Part shown: positions 45,424 through 56,387 of the stretch, piece by piece
Position numbering within the stretch: the first letter of the stretch is position 1
Layout: every line of letters starts with the position of its first letter
Assembly: GCA_034406715.1 (NCBI GenBank)
Contig: CP137879.1
Location: 248,001 to 312,000 of the forward strand
DNA from: Rhodotorula mucilaginosa
Lineage: Eukaryota; Basidiomycota; Microbotryomycetes; Sporidiobolales; Sporidiobolaceae
Direction of reading: 5' to 3'
Length of the DNA: 64,000 nt
The notes under the pieces: generated by a model
The model's database searches: none
Told to the model about the DNA's origin: nothing
Seen by the model: the letters and a program-made list of their open reading frames with translations, nothing else
Position numbers and translations under genes: made by a program

Positions 45424-46840
45424 ATGTCGCTCACTCGCCGCGCCGTCAACCTCGCGCCGACCGTGTCGCAGCTCGCGACCGGAGTGCCGGCCGCTCGCGC
45501 GCTCAACCTCGCCGCCCCGGGTAAGCCCGCCGAGCATGGTCACGGACACGGCCTGGCCGCTGGACGGGGTGACAAGGCCCCGCGCTGGGCTGCCAGTCAC
45601 TCGGTCGGCCTCGCCGGCGTCACCGTCAACTCAAAGGTCAACGGTGAGGCCGCCCTCCGCTCGCCCGCCAAGTCGTTTCCCCTCGGCGACTTTCGCCATC
45701 TCGGGCCATCCCGCCGCGCGCCGTGCAGATCGGTGGAGTCCATTGTACTCGCTGTACAATGAGCAGTCGGTACCCCCGGGGTCGCGCGTCCCCTGGCCAC
45801 CCTTCTCCGGAGGAATCGGCCTCGGCGCGATTGGCGGTCATGGCCGCCGCTCGTTCATTCGAGAGAACCGTGTCGCCGACGGGGCAGAGCATCGAAACGT
45901 TTGGCTTACTGTGAGATCAAGAGCGCTGACTCCTCGCGATTGTGTGCGCAGCTTCGACCTTTGGATCCTACCAGTCGCGGTACCTCTCGACCTCGAGCAA
46001 GAACCTCGACGCCGCGACCGAGGTCCCCGACTTTTCCAAGTACACCAAGGCGACCTCGCAGGACAAGGGCCGCGCGTTCAGTTACTTCATGGTCGGATCG
46101 ATGGGCCTCGTCACCGCCGCCGGTGCCAAGTCGACCGTCTCCGACTTTCTCACCAACATGAGCGCCTCGTCTGACGTCCTCGCCCTTGCCAAGGTCGAGG
46201 TCGACCTCTCGACCATCCCCGAAGGCAAGAACGTCATCATCAAGGTCCGTTCTTCCTTGTGGCGGTTCGTCTCTTCTTCGCGTGGGAGTATTGACACGTC
46301 CCTTCCGATCCGCAGTGGCGTGGAAAGCCCGTCTTTATCCGTCACCGTACCGCTGGCGAGATCGAGGAGGCCAACCAGGTCGACGTCTCGTCGCTGCGTG
46401 ACCCGCAGAAGGACTCGGACCGCGTCAAGAAGCCCGAGTGGCTCGTCATGCTCGGTGCGCAGTCTTGCCATTTCAACTGGGTCCCTCTGTGCTTTCTGCT
46501 GACCAGAACTTTGTCGCCACAGGTGTCTGCACTCACCTCGGATGTGTGCGTCGACTTTCGCTTTCCGACTTGCTCGCCCCGCCGCATGCGCTCATCTCTC
46601 GTTCCCACAGGTCCCGATCGGAGAGGCTGGTGACTACGGTGGATGGTACTGCCCGTGCCACGGATCTCATTATGACATTTCTGGAAGGGCGCGCCGTGGT
46701 CCCGCCCCGCTCAACCTCGAGGTACGTTCAGATCAATCTCCTTTTCGAGAGCCGAGGCGGAAGCTCACATGACGCTGAGCTCGCAGGTACCCGAGTACTC
46801 CTTCGACGACGCCGACGAGTCGAAGCTCATCATCGGTTAA
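45424..46840 (+). CDS. RIP1: Rieske iron-sulfur subunit of cytochrome bc1 complex
   Basis: Carries the 2Fe-2S centre that takes electrons from ubiquinol to cytochrome c1 in the mitochondrial inner membrane. The start at 45424 gives [20 protein letters not shown], a basic/hydroxylated presequence. [19 protein letters not shown] begins the mature protein, followed by one membrane anchor ([19 protein letters not shown]). The iron-sulfur ligands are CTHLGC and CPCHGSHYD, joined across introns: MLG joins VCTHLGC, then [14 protein letters not shown]. The C-terminus [16 protein letters not shown] ends at a TAA at 46838-46840. About six exons, all GT-AG, including one that encodes only the first ligand loop. 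Confidence 0.96.
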
Positions 46841-47307
46841 AGCAAGCCGCGCAGCAGGAAGGAGGAGCAGCAGCGGCGATGGTCAAGACCGAGGCGGTCG
46901 TGTTTGTAGACGAGGAGGAAGTAATGTTCCCCGGTTTCAGTTCCGACATCCTAGGTCTGCATACGAAGGGAGAGAAGTGTCTTGTCAGCTACGTATAGAC
47001 CGCCCGAGATTACGTGTCTGGCAGCCGCGGGAGAGGAGACGCGCCCTTTCGATCGCAAATTTTGGTCGGAGATCGGCTTCCGAGCGGCGAGGCTCGTCTC
47101 GTCTCGTCTCGCTCGAGGCTCCTCATTACCTCTTTCGACTCGGTAGACTCATAGAGGCGCAGATCGCTTTCGACACGTGCACCTAGCGTCCGGAGCGCAG
47201 TCACCTCGCCAACACTCGTTGTGCATCTTCATCGCCCCCCTTCAGCAGTCCCCGTCCGGAGGAACATCTCCAAACACCGCATCCAGATCCGGAGCAGCGC
47301 AGAGACA
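46841..47307. other. Intergenic region downstream of RIP1
   Basis: About 470 bases. A tandem CTCGTCTCGTCTCG run occurs near 47090-47110. Several G/A-rich codon-like stretches directly after the RIP1 stop look like 3' UTR. No gene is supported. Confidence 0.5.
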
Positions 47308-48270
47308 ATGCCGCTCAGCCAACGCAAAGTGGGCGTGCTCTTCACCAAAGCCGAGACGACCGAAGAGACGGAAGAGATTGTCCTCGCGTACTGCTTCTCG
47401 TGAGCCTCCCCCACCTTGGAGCTTATTTCCGTCGCTTCGATTGCAGCACTGATGATTCTGGCCGTACGCGTACAGGAAATGGCAGTCTGGAGGCGCTCAA
47501 AGCCAGGTCCTGCGCAAACTGCACCTCTTGACTCTGTTCTTACGGGGCATGTCAGTCTCGCTCCCCCTCTAATCTACAAGCACGCGCATAGACAGCTTCT
47601 GACGGCCTTCTCCGAATATGCAGTGACCTCGGTCCCAAAGTCCGACAACACTACCAGGCGTTCGCGATCGCCGCGACGCTGACCAAGTCGCACCAAGGTC
47701 CGGTCATCCTCGTCCCGTCAACGCCACTCGGTCTCGAAGCCTGGAACGCGGCACGCCGACCGTCCAAGAGCGTCTTGAAGCGCGTGTTGACCAGCAGGCC
47801 GAACCACCGCATCGAAGTCGCCTCGCTCAACGGATCGTCGGCAGCGTCTTCCGTCGTCAATTTGAACGAGACGGGGGTCGACCAAGCCGGCGACCGCGAG
47901 CGTACTTCTCCGCCGCCGCCCGCGCGACCGCCGATCGGAGGAGGGCTTGGCAGCTTTTTGACGGGAAGAAGGAGCAGGAGCAACACCGTTACGGCCATTG
48001 TAGTCACTCCCGGCGCTCAAGCCGACGCCGAACGACTTCAGGCCGGTGCCGGCGACGGACTCGGCCGCGGATTGCTTTCGTGAGTTTGCACATACTCCTT
48101 TGGTGCCACGCTTCAGAGAGAAAACTCATCGTTTTTGGGGGACGGCGAACAGCGCCCCGCCCAACTATGACGGCAATCTCGCCCGCTACCTCGAAGCGGA
48201 CGACGAGAATCCCTACTCGAACCCGCGGAGCTACGATCCCGAAGTCGACCTCCTGCCGGACTACAACTGA
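47308..48270 (+). CDS. Conserved-looking protein of unknown function
   Basis: Four exons join in frame. The start at 47308 gives MPLSQRKVGVLFTKAETTEE, then YCFS joins KWQSGGAQSQVLRKLHLL, then LFLRGI joins DLGPKVRQHYQAFAIAAT, and GRGLLS joins APPNYDGNLARYLEADDE. The stop is at 48268-48270. The centre looks ordered (AFAIAATLTKSHQGPVILVP). The middle is Pro/Gly/Ser-rich and disordered, and the C-terminus is acidic with ENPYSNPRSYDPEVDLLP. There are no membrane segments or recognised catalytic motifs. The codon bias and clean introns argue that it is a real gene. I do not recognise the family. Confidence 0.6.
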
Positions 48271-48816
48271 CCACGCCGCCTACCTTCTCCTTTCCCGAGG
48301 AGGTCCGAGGCACCTGCTTCCCTTCCGCTTTTCTGTCTGCCCGCCATCGTTCTCTCCCTGCAGCCTGCTGTCGTTTTCATCATACCCTCGCCCGCTCTTG
48401 TCACCTACTCCGGGGCTTATGTACTGGTTCTTTATAGCATGTTGTATCCCATCCCTTCAAACCTCGTACACCTGCTCGAAATCTCCGATCTTGCTCCCGT
48501 CACCGCGTTTCCCCTACGACGACTTGTCATGCCCCGTCTCCTAAGTCGCCATCAGTATGTAGCTTTCTCTCCCGCAGTGCACCGTATACGCTTGCGTCTC
48601 TCACCGCGGAACAGAGTTCTCATGAGAAGCTGGCCAAGAAAACTTTTAGTAGATTTGCGCAGAGTCTAGGGTTACATCGAGGCGGAACTTGGTAGGAGAG
48701 ATGGGGAGAAAGGGAAGCATATGCGGGCTGTCGAGGAACCGAAGCACAAAGCAAGGGTCGTTGAGATTGGGGAATTGGTGAGAGCGGGAGGAAGGTATAT
48801 CGTCGAGCCGGAGGGT
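48271..48816. other. Intergenic region between converging genes
   Basis: About 550 bases between the stop codons of a plus-strand and a minus-strand gene. It is pyrimidine-rich, so it probably holds two 3' UTRs. No gene seen. Confidence 0.5.
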
Positions 48817-50882
48817 TTACTGCTGCTGCTGCTGCGGCGTGTACTGCTGTTGCTGACCCTGGCGCTGACCATACTAAAGGATGCAAACGGAGCTCGTCAG
48901 CGCGATGGGACGGAAGAAACGAAGAAGAGAGTCCGGACTCACCCCACCACCGCCACCACGGCGTCCGCGTCCTCCACCACCGCCCTGTCGGCCCTGGCCC
49001 TGACCCTGAGCACCACCGGCACCGGCACCGCCGCCCGGCCCGCGCCTGAAGCCTCTCGGACCATTCCCGAGCCCAGCGCCCGTCTCTCCGAACGCCTCCA
49101 TATTCTTCTCGCGCTCCTTTGCGCGATCGAACCGACCGTATCCACCACCACCACCGCCGGTACGTCCTCCTCCTTGGTGTTGCTGCTGACCCTGACCCTG
49201 ACCTTGGTCCCGACGAGGTTGCGGGTTGGCAGCCGCCTCGGCGCGACTCTTGACGTCGGACGAGATCGAATCAAAGAAGGACGACTTTGGGTTGTAGTAC
49301 TCTTCGGGAGCCGGGGGAGGGACCACGAAGTCGTCGTCGGCGCCACCGCCACCGCCATTCGCGGCCGCTGCGGGTGCAGGAGCGGCAGCAGTAGCATCTG
49401 CGGGGCGCTGGAACGCCGCGTTCGCCTTTTCGAAATCAAAGTCGGCTTGCGGGACGTTTGCGCGCGCAGCCTGAGCGTTCTGACCGAACGGTTGAAGGTT
49501 GCGGCCTTGTCCTCCACCACGACCACCGGCGGCGTGCTGAGGCTGTTGCTGCTGGCCAGCGCGACCGCCGCGAGGTCCCGAAAAGACCGAAGCGCCGACG
49601 CCGTCCTCGGTGCGACGCCCGGACGACTGCTGCTGCTGCTGCTGTTGACCAATGTTGGCGCGCGACATATCCTTGGCGAGCTGCTCGACATCGGCAGGCT
49701 GCTTCTTGGGCGAAGAAGGAGCGGCACTGGCGGCGGCGGCGGTCCCGTTCGTCTCTGGACGAGTCTCTTGCGGCGTGACGGGAGCGACTGGTGCCATCGG
49801 GGCTCCCGGCGAGGCGAGAGTGGAAGGCTGCTCCGGGGCAGAAGGGCTCAGACTACCTTGCTGCTGTTTGGGGGGCGGCAACGACGGAGGAGGCGGGAAC
49901 GGTCCCGGTTGGAAGTGACCCGGGAAGCCCGCCGGCGGTGGCAGGCCAAACTGGCCCGGAGGACCACCACCAAACGCATGCGGAGGCGGGAGCGGGCCAC
50001 CGAACTGATGACCGGGCGGCGGGCCGGGGAACGGACCACTCGGCGGGAACGGAGGAGGGTAAGGCGGCGCTTGCTGGAAGGGCGAGTGCGGGCCGGCTGC
50101 AAAGTGCGGAGGAGCACCAGGCGCAGGAGGCTGCTGCTGGACGAAGGGTGACTGCGGCTGCTGCGGCTTGGCCGGCGAGGAGGGAGCGGCAGGCTGAGCA
50201 GGCGAAGCTGCTGCGGCCGGGGCGGCGGTCGCGGCAGGAGCGGCAGTCTGCTGGCAGCAGCAATGAATCAGTCTATTGTTCTCTCGACAGCGTTATCTCG
50301 GGTAGTCTGCGCACGCCTACGATTGCCGGGTCGCTCGGAGCGGCCGATTTCGCGGCCTCTTCTTCGGCGGGACCTTCAATCTGGAGATCCTTGACGTCGG
50401 AAGCGCGGAAGACGATAAAGCTGCGGTGGTATCTCCAAGCGTGTCAGTGACTCGGAGTGTGGGGACGGTATGCGTGAGAGACTTGCTCGTAGACGTTGTC
50501 GTTGGCGGGCACTTCTTCGGCAGGGTTGCCCTTGCGGCCTTCGGTTCCGAGCGAGCGGACTGCGGGGTGCGCGTATCGCGGGTCAGGGTCAGTCGACTCC
50601 GCGCCCTTAATCACGGAACAGGGCAGGACGCAGCGGAGAGCCGTGAGCTGTACGGGAGCGAGAGCGCAGAGAAGCGACTGACCTTTTTCGAGCGAGATGG
50701 TCGCCGCCTGCGGGTCGATCGAGTGCAAGACACCCTGGTAGCGAATCTGTGCGCGGAGCAGCTCCACTGTCAGCTGCCCCGAAGAGTCTTCGGGGCGTCG
50801 AGAGGGCTGGGACAGCGAGAGGACCACGCACGTCGCTCTTGGAGACGAGGCTGATCACGCTGCCGATGAACTGCTGCGCCAT
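48817..50882 (-). CDS. SCD6: LSM14/SCD6-family mRNP protein (translation repressor, P-body component)
   Basis: Binds mRNA and eIF4G or decapping factors and promotes mRNP assembly in the cytoplasm. The start at 50882 gives the LSm14 domain: MAQQFIGSVISLVSKSDVRY, joined over introns to YQGVLHSIDPQAATISLEKV and EEVPANDNVYEQVSFIVFRA. A very long Pro/Gln/Ala linker follows, containing PPPPSLPPPKQQQ. The DFDF box reads PQADFDFEKANAAF, the FFD box YYNPKSSFFDSIS and the TFG box AKEREKNMEAFGETG. RGG-type Gly/Arg repeats follow and a short last exon ends in poly-Gln, with its stop at 48817. The box order is diagnostic of the family. Confidence 0.9.
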
Positions 50883-51166
50883 GATTGCCCTTTTCGCAAC
50901 TCACTGCGTACGGATACGCGAGAGGAGGCGCGACGAGGACGACAAGAGCTGAGCGAGAGAGAGAGAGCGGGGCATCGCGTCGTCTCCTCGCATTTTCTCT
51001 CTTCGCCATGCTCTAGACCGTTCCTGGGAAAAGCTCAAACAAGTGATTACATGATATGAGACCAGAGTGGGGAGAGGCGGATAAAAGGGCTAGGCGAAAA
51101 AACAAAAAAGGATCGAGAACGAAAACAAGCTGAGATGGCCTGAACCGAGCGAAAGACTCGCCCAGC

Positions 51167-52746
51167 TCACTCCGACTCGTCCTCGTCGTCGTCCTCGTCC
51201 GACGACGCCTCGTCGAGCCACTGCAAGATCGGGTCCGCCGCCTTGCGCACCTTCTTGCTCAAGTCCTTGCTCACGTACTTCTTCGAGACGTGCGTCGCAA
51301 AGTGCCGGATCGCGTCCTCGTCGAGCACGTCGGCCTGGTACAGGATCATGAGCACCTTGGGCACAGACTTGAGCGTGTCCGGGTACGCCTCGACGAGCTT
51401 TTCGATCCCGCCGCCGAGCGCCTTTGCCGTCTTTTCCGACGTGTTGAGCTGCGCAAAATTGGGGGGAAACGTCAGTAGGCGTTCACGCGATACTGGCGGA
51501 GAACGCGGCGAGTCATGCGACAGCAGCGCAATGTTCTCGGGGCGGCGACCACACAGCAACACGGAAACGCTCGCTCACCTTGGCGAGGACCGGCAGGTAC
51601 TTGGGCAACTCGGCCGTGACCTTGTCGTCAAACAGCGCCGGGAACAAGACCGGCAACAGGCGGTGCGGCTTCTTGGTGACCCCACGCGCGTCGGCCTCCT
51701 TGTACAGCTCGGCGGCCGACAAGTCGCCGCCAGCCTGTTCCTTCTGCTCCGTCACCCACGCCGCAAACTCGCCGTACGGGCCCGTCGACGCCTCGTCGTC
51801 GTCGTCGTCCAGACCACCGGCGAGGAGGGACGAGTCGGCCGAGACTCCGAGGGCGGCCATGCGCTTCGCGACCGCTTCCGGGCTCGTGTCCTCGTCGGCC
51901 CAGTCGTCCTCCTTCTCGCGCTCGGCAATCAACCGCGCCGCTTCCTCCTCGGTCATGACTTTTTCGGCGCCTTCGCGAATCTTGCGCGTCAACTCGTCGT
52001 CGTCGTCGTCCTCGTCCTCGACGCCGTCGACCTGACCAGGCTGACCGGCGATCGAGTCGGCACCGGCCGCTCCCCGCTTGCCCTTCTTGCCCGCCTTTTT
52101 CGGCGGGTTCTTGCTGATGAAGGTCGTCAACTTGTGGCGCATGTCAATGTCGCCGTGGTACCCGCACGCCTTGCAGTCGGACGTGATGTAGCCGTCGCGC
52201 GAGACGATCAACTCGGTCTCGGGGTTCTTGCACGACTGGCACAGGACAAAGCGGTCGATGAACCCGTCGAGGAGTTCGCGCATCCGGTTCTGGTCGTGCG
52301 CGCCGTTGACAATGTACCGTTCCGTCGTGTCGTTGAAGGTGGCCTGCGCGCCGAGTTCGCAACCAAAGTACTTGGTCGGGTCTGCCATTGGTTCGCCCCG
52401 TCAGCTTTTCCTGGGGGCGGCGGCTCGCGCGATGCTCGAATGCGTGACTCACAGGAAGCGGGGCGGTTCAGGGCACGGGCGACGTCGGCCATGTTGGGGA
52501 AGACTGCGGCACAAACCGGGGTCAGATGCCAGCGACCCGCGTGCCTTGCCTTGATGACTCACCCGTCTTGATACCGTTTCCCTTGCCTTCAATCTTGGTG
52601 AGCAAGACCGGCATCCTATGGCACCCCACCAAGCCCATGGTCAGCAGTAGCGCACCAAGCCGAGAGGCCGCGTGCGCGCGCATGACTCACTTGTAGCGGT
52701 AGAAGCTGTCGCGGACATCGCGGCGAATGTTGACAGTAGCAGCCAT
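51167..52746 (-). CDS. TIF5: Translation initiation factor eIF5
   Basis: GTPase-activating protein for eIF2 during start-codon selection. About 415 residues in five exons. The start at 52746 gives MAATVNIRRDVRDSFYRYKM, then MPVLLTKIEGKGNGIKT, VFPNMADVARALNRP and PTKYFGCELGAQ. The catalytic Arg is in the N-terminal segment NIRRDV. The zinc finger is CQSCKNPET with CKACGYHG. An acidic linker (EDEDDDDDELTRK) leads to the C-terminal W2/HEAT domain, which ends with the acidic-aromatic tail DPILQWLDEASSDEDDDED. The stop is at 51167. Length and domain order match the family. Confidence 0.96.
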
Positions 52747-53246
52747 GGTGAAAGTGTTTGCGTGGTTGTTTACGAAAAGCCGGCGAGTCGGAACAAGTTA
52801 TGAGAATCGAGAATCGAGTCGGGTCTATTGCCACCACAAAGAAACATGAACTGGGCCGGCTGTGCGCGTTGGCGTACGCTCGAGGGTCAGCTCGATAGCT
52901 CGTTCTCGAGGCTCCTGCACCCTCTCGTGGCGCTGCTGACTGACCGGTGGACAAGACTTGGAGATGTCGGGAGGCACGGCGAGACGAGACAGCGCGGGCT
53001 CGAGTGAAGGCGCGATCGTGGGCGGAGGGGGCCGGAGCAGAGGCTGCTTGTATGAGCGGAGGCGGTCCCGTGTACGCGTCAGGAGCACTGAGAAGCGTAG
53101 TCAAGTGTGCTGTCCAAGAGTGAGCCGGAGCAAGACCCAGGGCAACAAAGCTTGATTACAAAGGGCATTTCTATTCATCTCATCATTACAGACCTCTCTC
53201 TGTTCTGAACAACCTTCTATTCGACTCATTGTTACAGGCCTCTATT
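52747..53246. other. Intergenic region upstream of eIF5
   Basis: About 500 bases. It contains a near-duplicate pair of short A/T-rich stretches around 53165-53250 (CTCAT...TTACAGACCTCT and CTCAT...TTACAGGCCTCT), likely the 3' UTR of the MFS gene. No gene seen. Confidence 0.5.
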
Positions 53247-55279
53247 CTACCTTCTTGAGGACTCGTTCACCTTGGTCCGCGCGTTATACTTGCGCGCATA
53301 GTGGAGAGCGACACCTCCGGTCGCACTCAGGGCCGACATCGCTCCGACAAAGATGATCACCTTCCGGAACCCGAACCGGCCCCAAGCAGCACTGTTGCGC
53401 AAAGCAAGCCGCGGTAATGAAGTCAGTCAGTATGCGCAATCGACGGGAAGAGGGGGAAAATACTGAAGAGAAGGCCTCACTGCTCCTGCGCTGCGTGCGT
53501 CTCGAACAAGGTCGTACTGATGTAGGGGCCGACAATCGACGCAATGCCACGCACGATGCCAAATGTGCAGAACACCAGAGTGGCGAGATGCGGGTTTGCA
53601 CCGACCGCGTCGGTGGCCGCGGGTCCCCAGGTGCTGTCGGCAGGAAAGAGCTGTTAGACCAATTGTACCGGAGGGATGCGAGCAGAGAGAAAGAGGCCAC
53701 TGACGAGCAAATCTGAGTTGCAAAACCGAACAGGACGGCAAACGCAAAGACGGCCCCGAGGCTGTTGGCAAATCCCCACGCCGTCAGCGCGAGGAGACTC
53801 CCCGCCAGCCCGCTCGCCATGACGGTGATCGGGGTCGACAAGTCGGCCGCGTAGCCAATGACGGCCGAACCACACGAGGCGGCGAGGTTGAACACGGCGA
53901 CGACGATGTTGGCCGATACGGGCGAGGCGAGCGTCGAGGTGAAGGTCGGGAGATACAAGGAGCAAGGGAAGTAGGCGAGAGAGCTTGTGAACGAGGTCAA
54001 GGTCTACCAGGGTCAGAACATGTGGATGTCAGCGGTGATCCTCGTCGTGGCGCTCAGGGAAGACGCACCATGACGATGACGACCGGATTCTTCAAGAAGC
54101 GGAAGTCGTTCTTGATAAAGAACGGGCTCCTCGGTCCTCGCGGCTTCCGCAACGGGACGCGCGGCTTGATGAGGTAGACCGCGACGGCGTAAACTACGAA
54201 CGTGACCGCGGCCCAGACGCGACACATGTTCGCAAAGCCTAGATTGTCGAGGAGCAGGGAGGAGATGAAGAAGGGGAAAATAAGGCCTCCGACGCCGGTA
54301 CCTGCATGCATGTTCGGACAGGAGGGACATTGTCAGAGGGTTTAGGAGGCGACTATACGCCACTTTCGAAACTTGCCGCTGAAGATGATCCCTGTCGCGA
54401 GGCCCCGTTTGAGATGAAACCAGCCGTTGAGCCAAAGGAGGACCGGCGTGTAGAGGACGGCGCCGGACAGCCCACATAAAATTCCCTGGGTGAGGATCAA
54501 ATGCCATACTTTCGTGGCCCAACTGGCTGCGAGCATCGCCAGACAATTGACGGCGACGCTGATCCAGAGGGCGGTGCGGACCCAGTCGGGGTAGCGACGA
54601 AAGAGACTGATGATGCCGCACTGAGATACGATCAAGGGTAAAAGAGCGTCAGTTTCCGACTCTCGGGCAGCAGGAGAAAAGGTTCATAATGCGAGGTACT
54701 GACAGGGGTGATGAACATGACGGCAAGCTGCACGGTGCCGATCGCAGACAATGCAGCGATGGATTCGCTCTGCCATGGGTCGTGCGCTTCGAGGTAGACG
54801 AGGATCGAAGGGAACGTGTAGGAGAAACCCCAGATGAACTGCAAACGGAAAAGAGGTCAGTAGACATCGAAAAAAAGAAAGAGGCGAAAAGGGATGCGGC
54901 GCACCGTCTCGAGGATGAAGGCGGCAAAGCAGAACGACCAGGCGCCTTTGCCCTTGTCGATTGGTGGGAGCGAACCTCCGTCCACGCCGACCTCGTCGCC
55001 CATCGACATCCTCCGCATCTTCTGGCCCGCTTCCTCCGTCTCCAAGTCCGCTTCTGCCTCGTCCTCACTCCGGCTACCGGCGTTCTTCGGCAACGGTTCG
55101 GCGGACGGCGGCGTAGAGGGCAAGTCTGGAAGTTGGGCGACGGGAGTGCTGGACCGCGAGAAGGTTTCAAAGTCGGCGAGGGACGCGGTCGACGGAGTCC
55201 GGAACGGGTTCTTGTGTTGAGCAGAGTCTTGACGCGAGACGGCCGGTCGCGGCGGGGCTAATTCAATTTCTTCCGCCAT
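53247..55279 (-). CDS. MFS transporter, monocarboxylate-permease-like
   Basis: Plasma-membrane or vacuolar transporter of the major facilitator superfamily. The start at 55279 gives a long hydrophilic N-terminal tail (MAEEIELAPPRPAVSRQDS) rich in Ser/Pro/Glu. Membrane spans follow over about eight exons: FIWGFSYTFPSILVYLEA, AALSAIGTVQLAVMFITP, ALWISVAVNCLAMLAAS, GILCGLSGAVLYTPVLLWL, TGVGGLIFPFFISSLLL, VTFVVYAVAVYLI, the central loop PRVPLRKPRGPRSPFF, LTSFTSSLAYFPCSLYLP, IVVAVFNLAASCGSAVIGYA and FGIVRGIASIVGPYIS. This layout, with the central Arg/Pro loop, is like the fungal Mch/MCT-type family. The substrate is unknown. The stop is at 53247. Confidence 0.85.
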
Positions 55280-56387
55280 GTTGAGTCTCTCGGCGTCGAC
55301 TCGAGTCGACTTGGTCGCGGAGGTGAGAGGCGGGGTGCGGTGGAAGGAAGAGGAGGAGCCCAAAAATTATCGCCGTCGCCGCCGATCACGCTGGCGGCAC
55401 GCCGCGAAAGGTCGGCTCTCACTTGCGACACTCCAAGTCCGTCGGCACTGCTGGAACCCATACGCTCAGAATGCATGTATGTGCGTCTTCCAAGGAACTG
55501 TGATCCGGGAATCTCTCTGCTGCAATATCCGGCTTGAAAGAAATAGAGGGGTTGCACGTGATCGAGGTCACTTTGAGGCTACAGAGCTTCAAGCAGAAAG
55601 TGCGGCAGTAAAGAACGTTATAGCCGTGCTCCTATGGGCAATTTCCGTTCCGAACATCGCCTAGCGGAATCGGCAGTGCCGGCGCAGCGCACTCGAAATG
55701 CGTGCTCCGTACGTGCTCTGAGGCAGCTCCGGCATGCACTGGCGAGACTTTGTAAGCATTCAAGCGCGCAGCTCGGATGCCGACGTGCCCGTTCGACTTG
55801 TATCATAAAGCCGGACGCGCTGATGCCCTGTAGGGTCTCGTCTCGCAGTGGCGCCCGCGTCGCTGGCTGGCACTCCTTCCTTTGCGGTCGCTGCACTCTG
55901 GCCGACCTCGCCTCGCTTCAATCAGAGTCGCACTTGGAGCGCCGCGGCGAGCGAGAAGAGCATGCGTTCTCGCTTTGGCGGGAATACAGCAGATCACGAT
56001 GCGGCGAACAGCCATCGCAGCGCGAGGGCCGGTGCGAGACAACAGGGTGGTCAGGGTAGGTCCGAGTGAAGGGCGGCGCGATGCATGTCATAGTCGTCGT
56101 TGGCTAGCGGTAGCACAGGGTCCCACCTGGCAGTAGGGAAGCAAGCCCTCTCGGAGGAGCAAGACTGGGCCGGCAGAGGAAGCGTCGAAGCAGGCGAACA
56201 CGGATTCTGCGGAGGGGCGGGTAGCACACGCTGCATAGCTGGCCCAAGACTCTAGCTCGCTATACCCACAGCTGGCCGAGATAGCTCTCTCCCGAGTGAA
56301 GTGGACGAGGGAAAGAGCGCGTCGGCGACGCGAGCAACCTTTTCGCTCAACATTTCGACTGCACGACGACGGGCGACTGCACCGAGA
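55280..56387. other. Intergenic region between divergent MFS and gamma-tubulin genes
   Basis: About 1.1 kb. Short frames on both strands lack domains. It presumably holds two promoters. Confidence 0.5.

Noticed and set aside
48721-50151. A 476-codon plus-strand frame over the SCD6 gene
   Set aside because: Antisense shadow. The minus strand encodes the diagnostic LSm14, FDF, FFD and TFG boxes.
51243-52571. A 442-codon plus-strand frame over eIF5
   Set aside because: Antisense shadow of an unmistakable eIF5 with its zinc finger and W2 domain.
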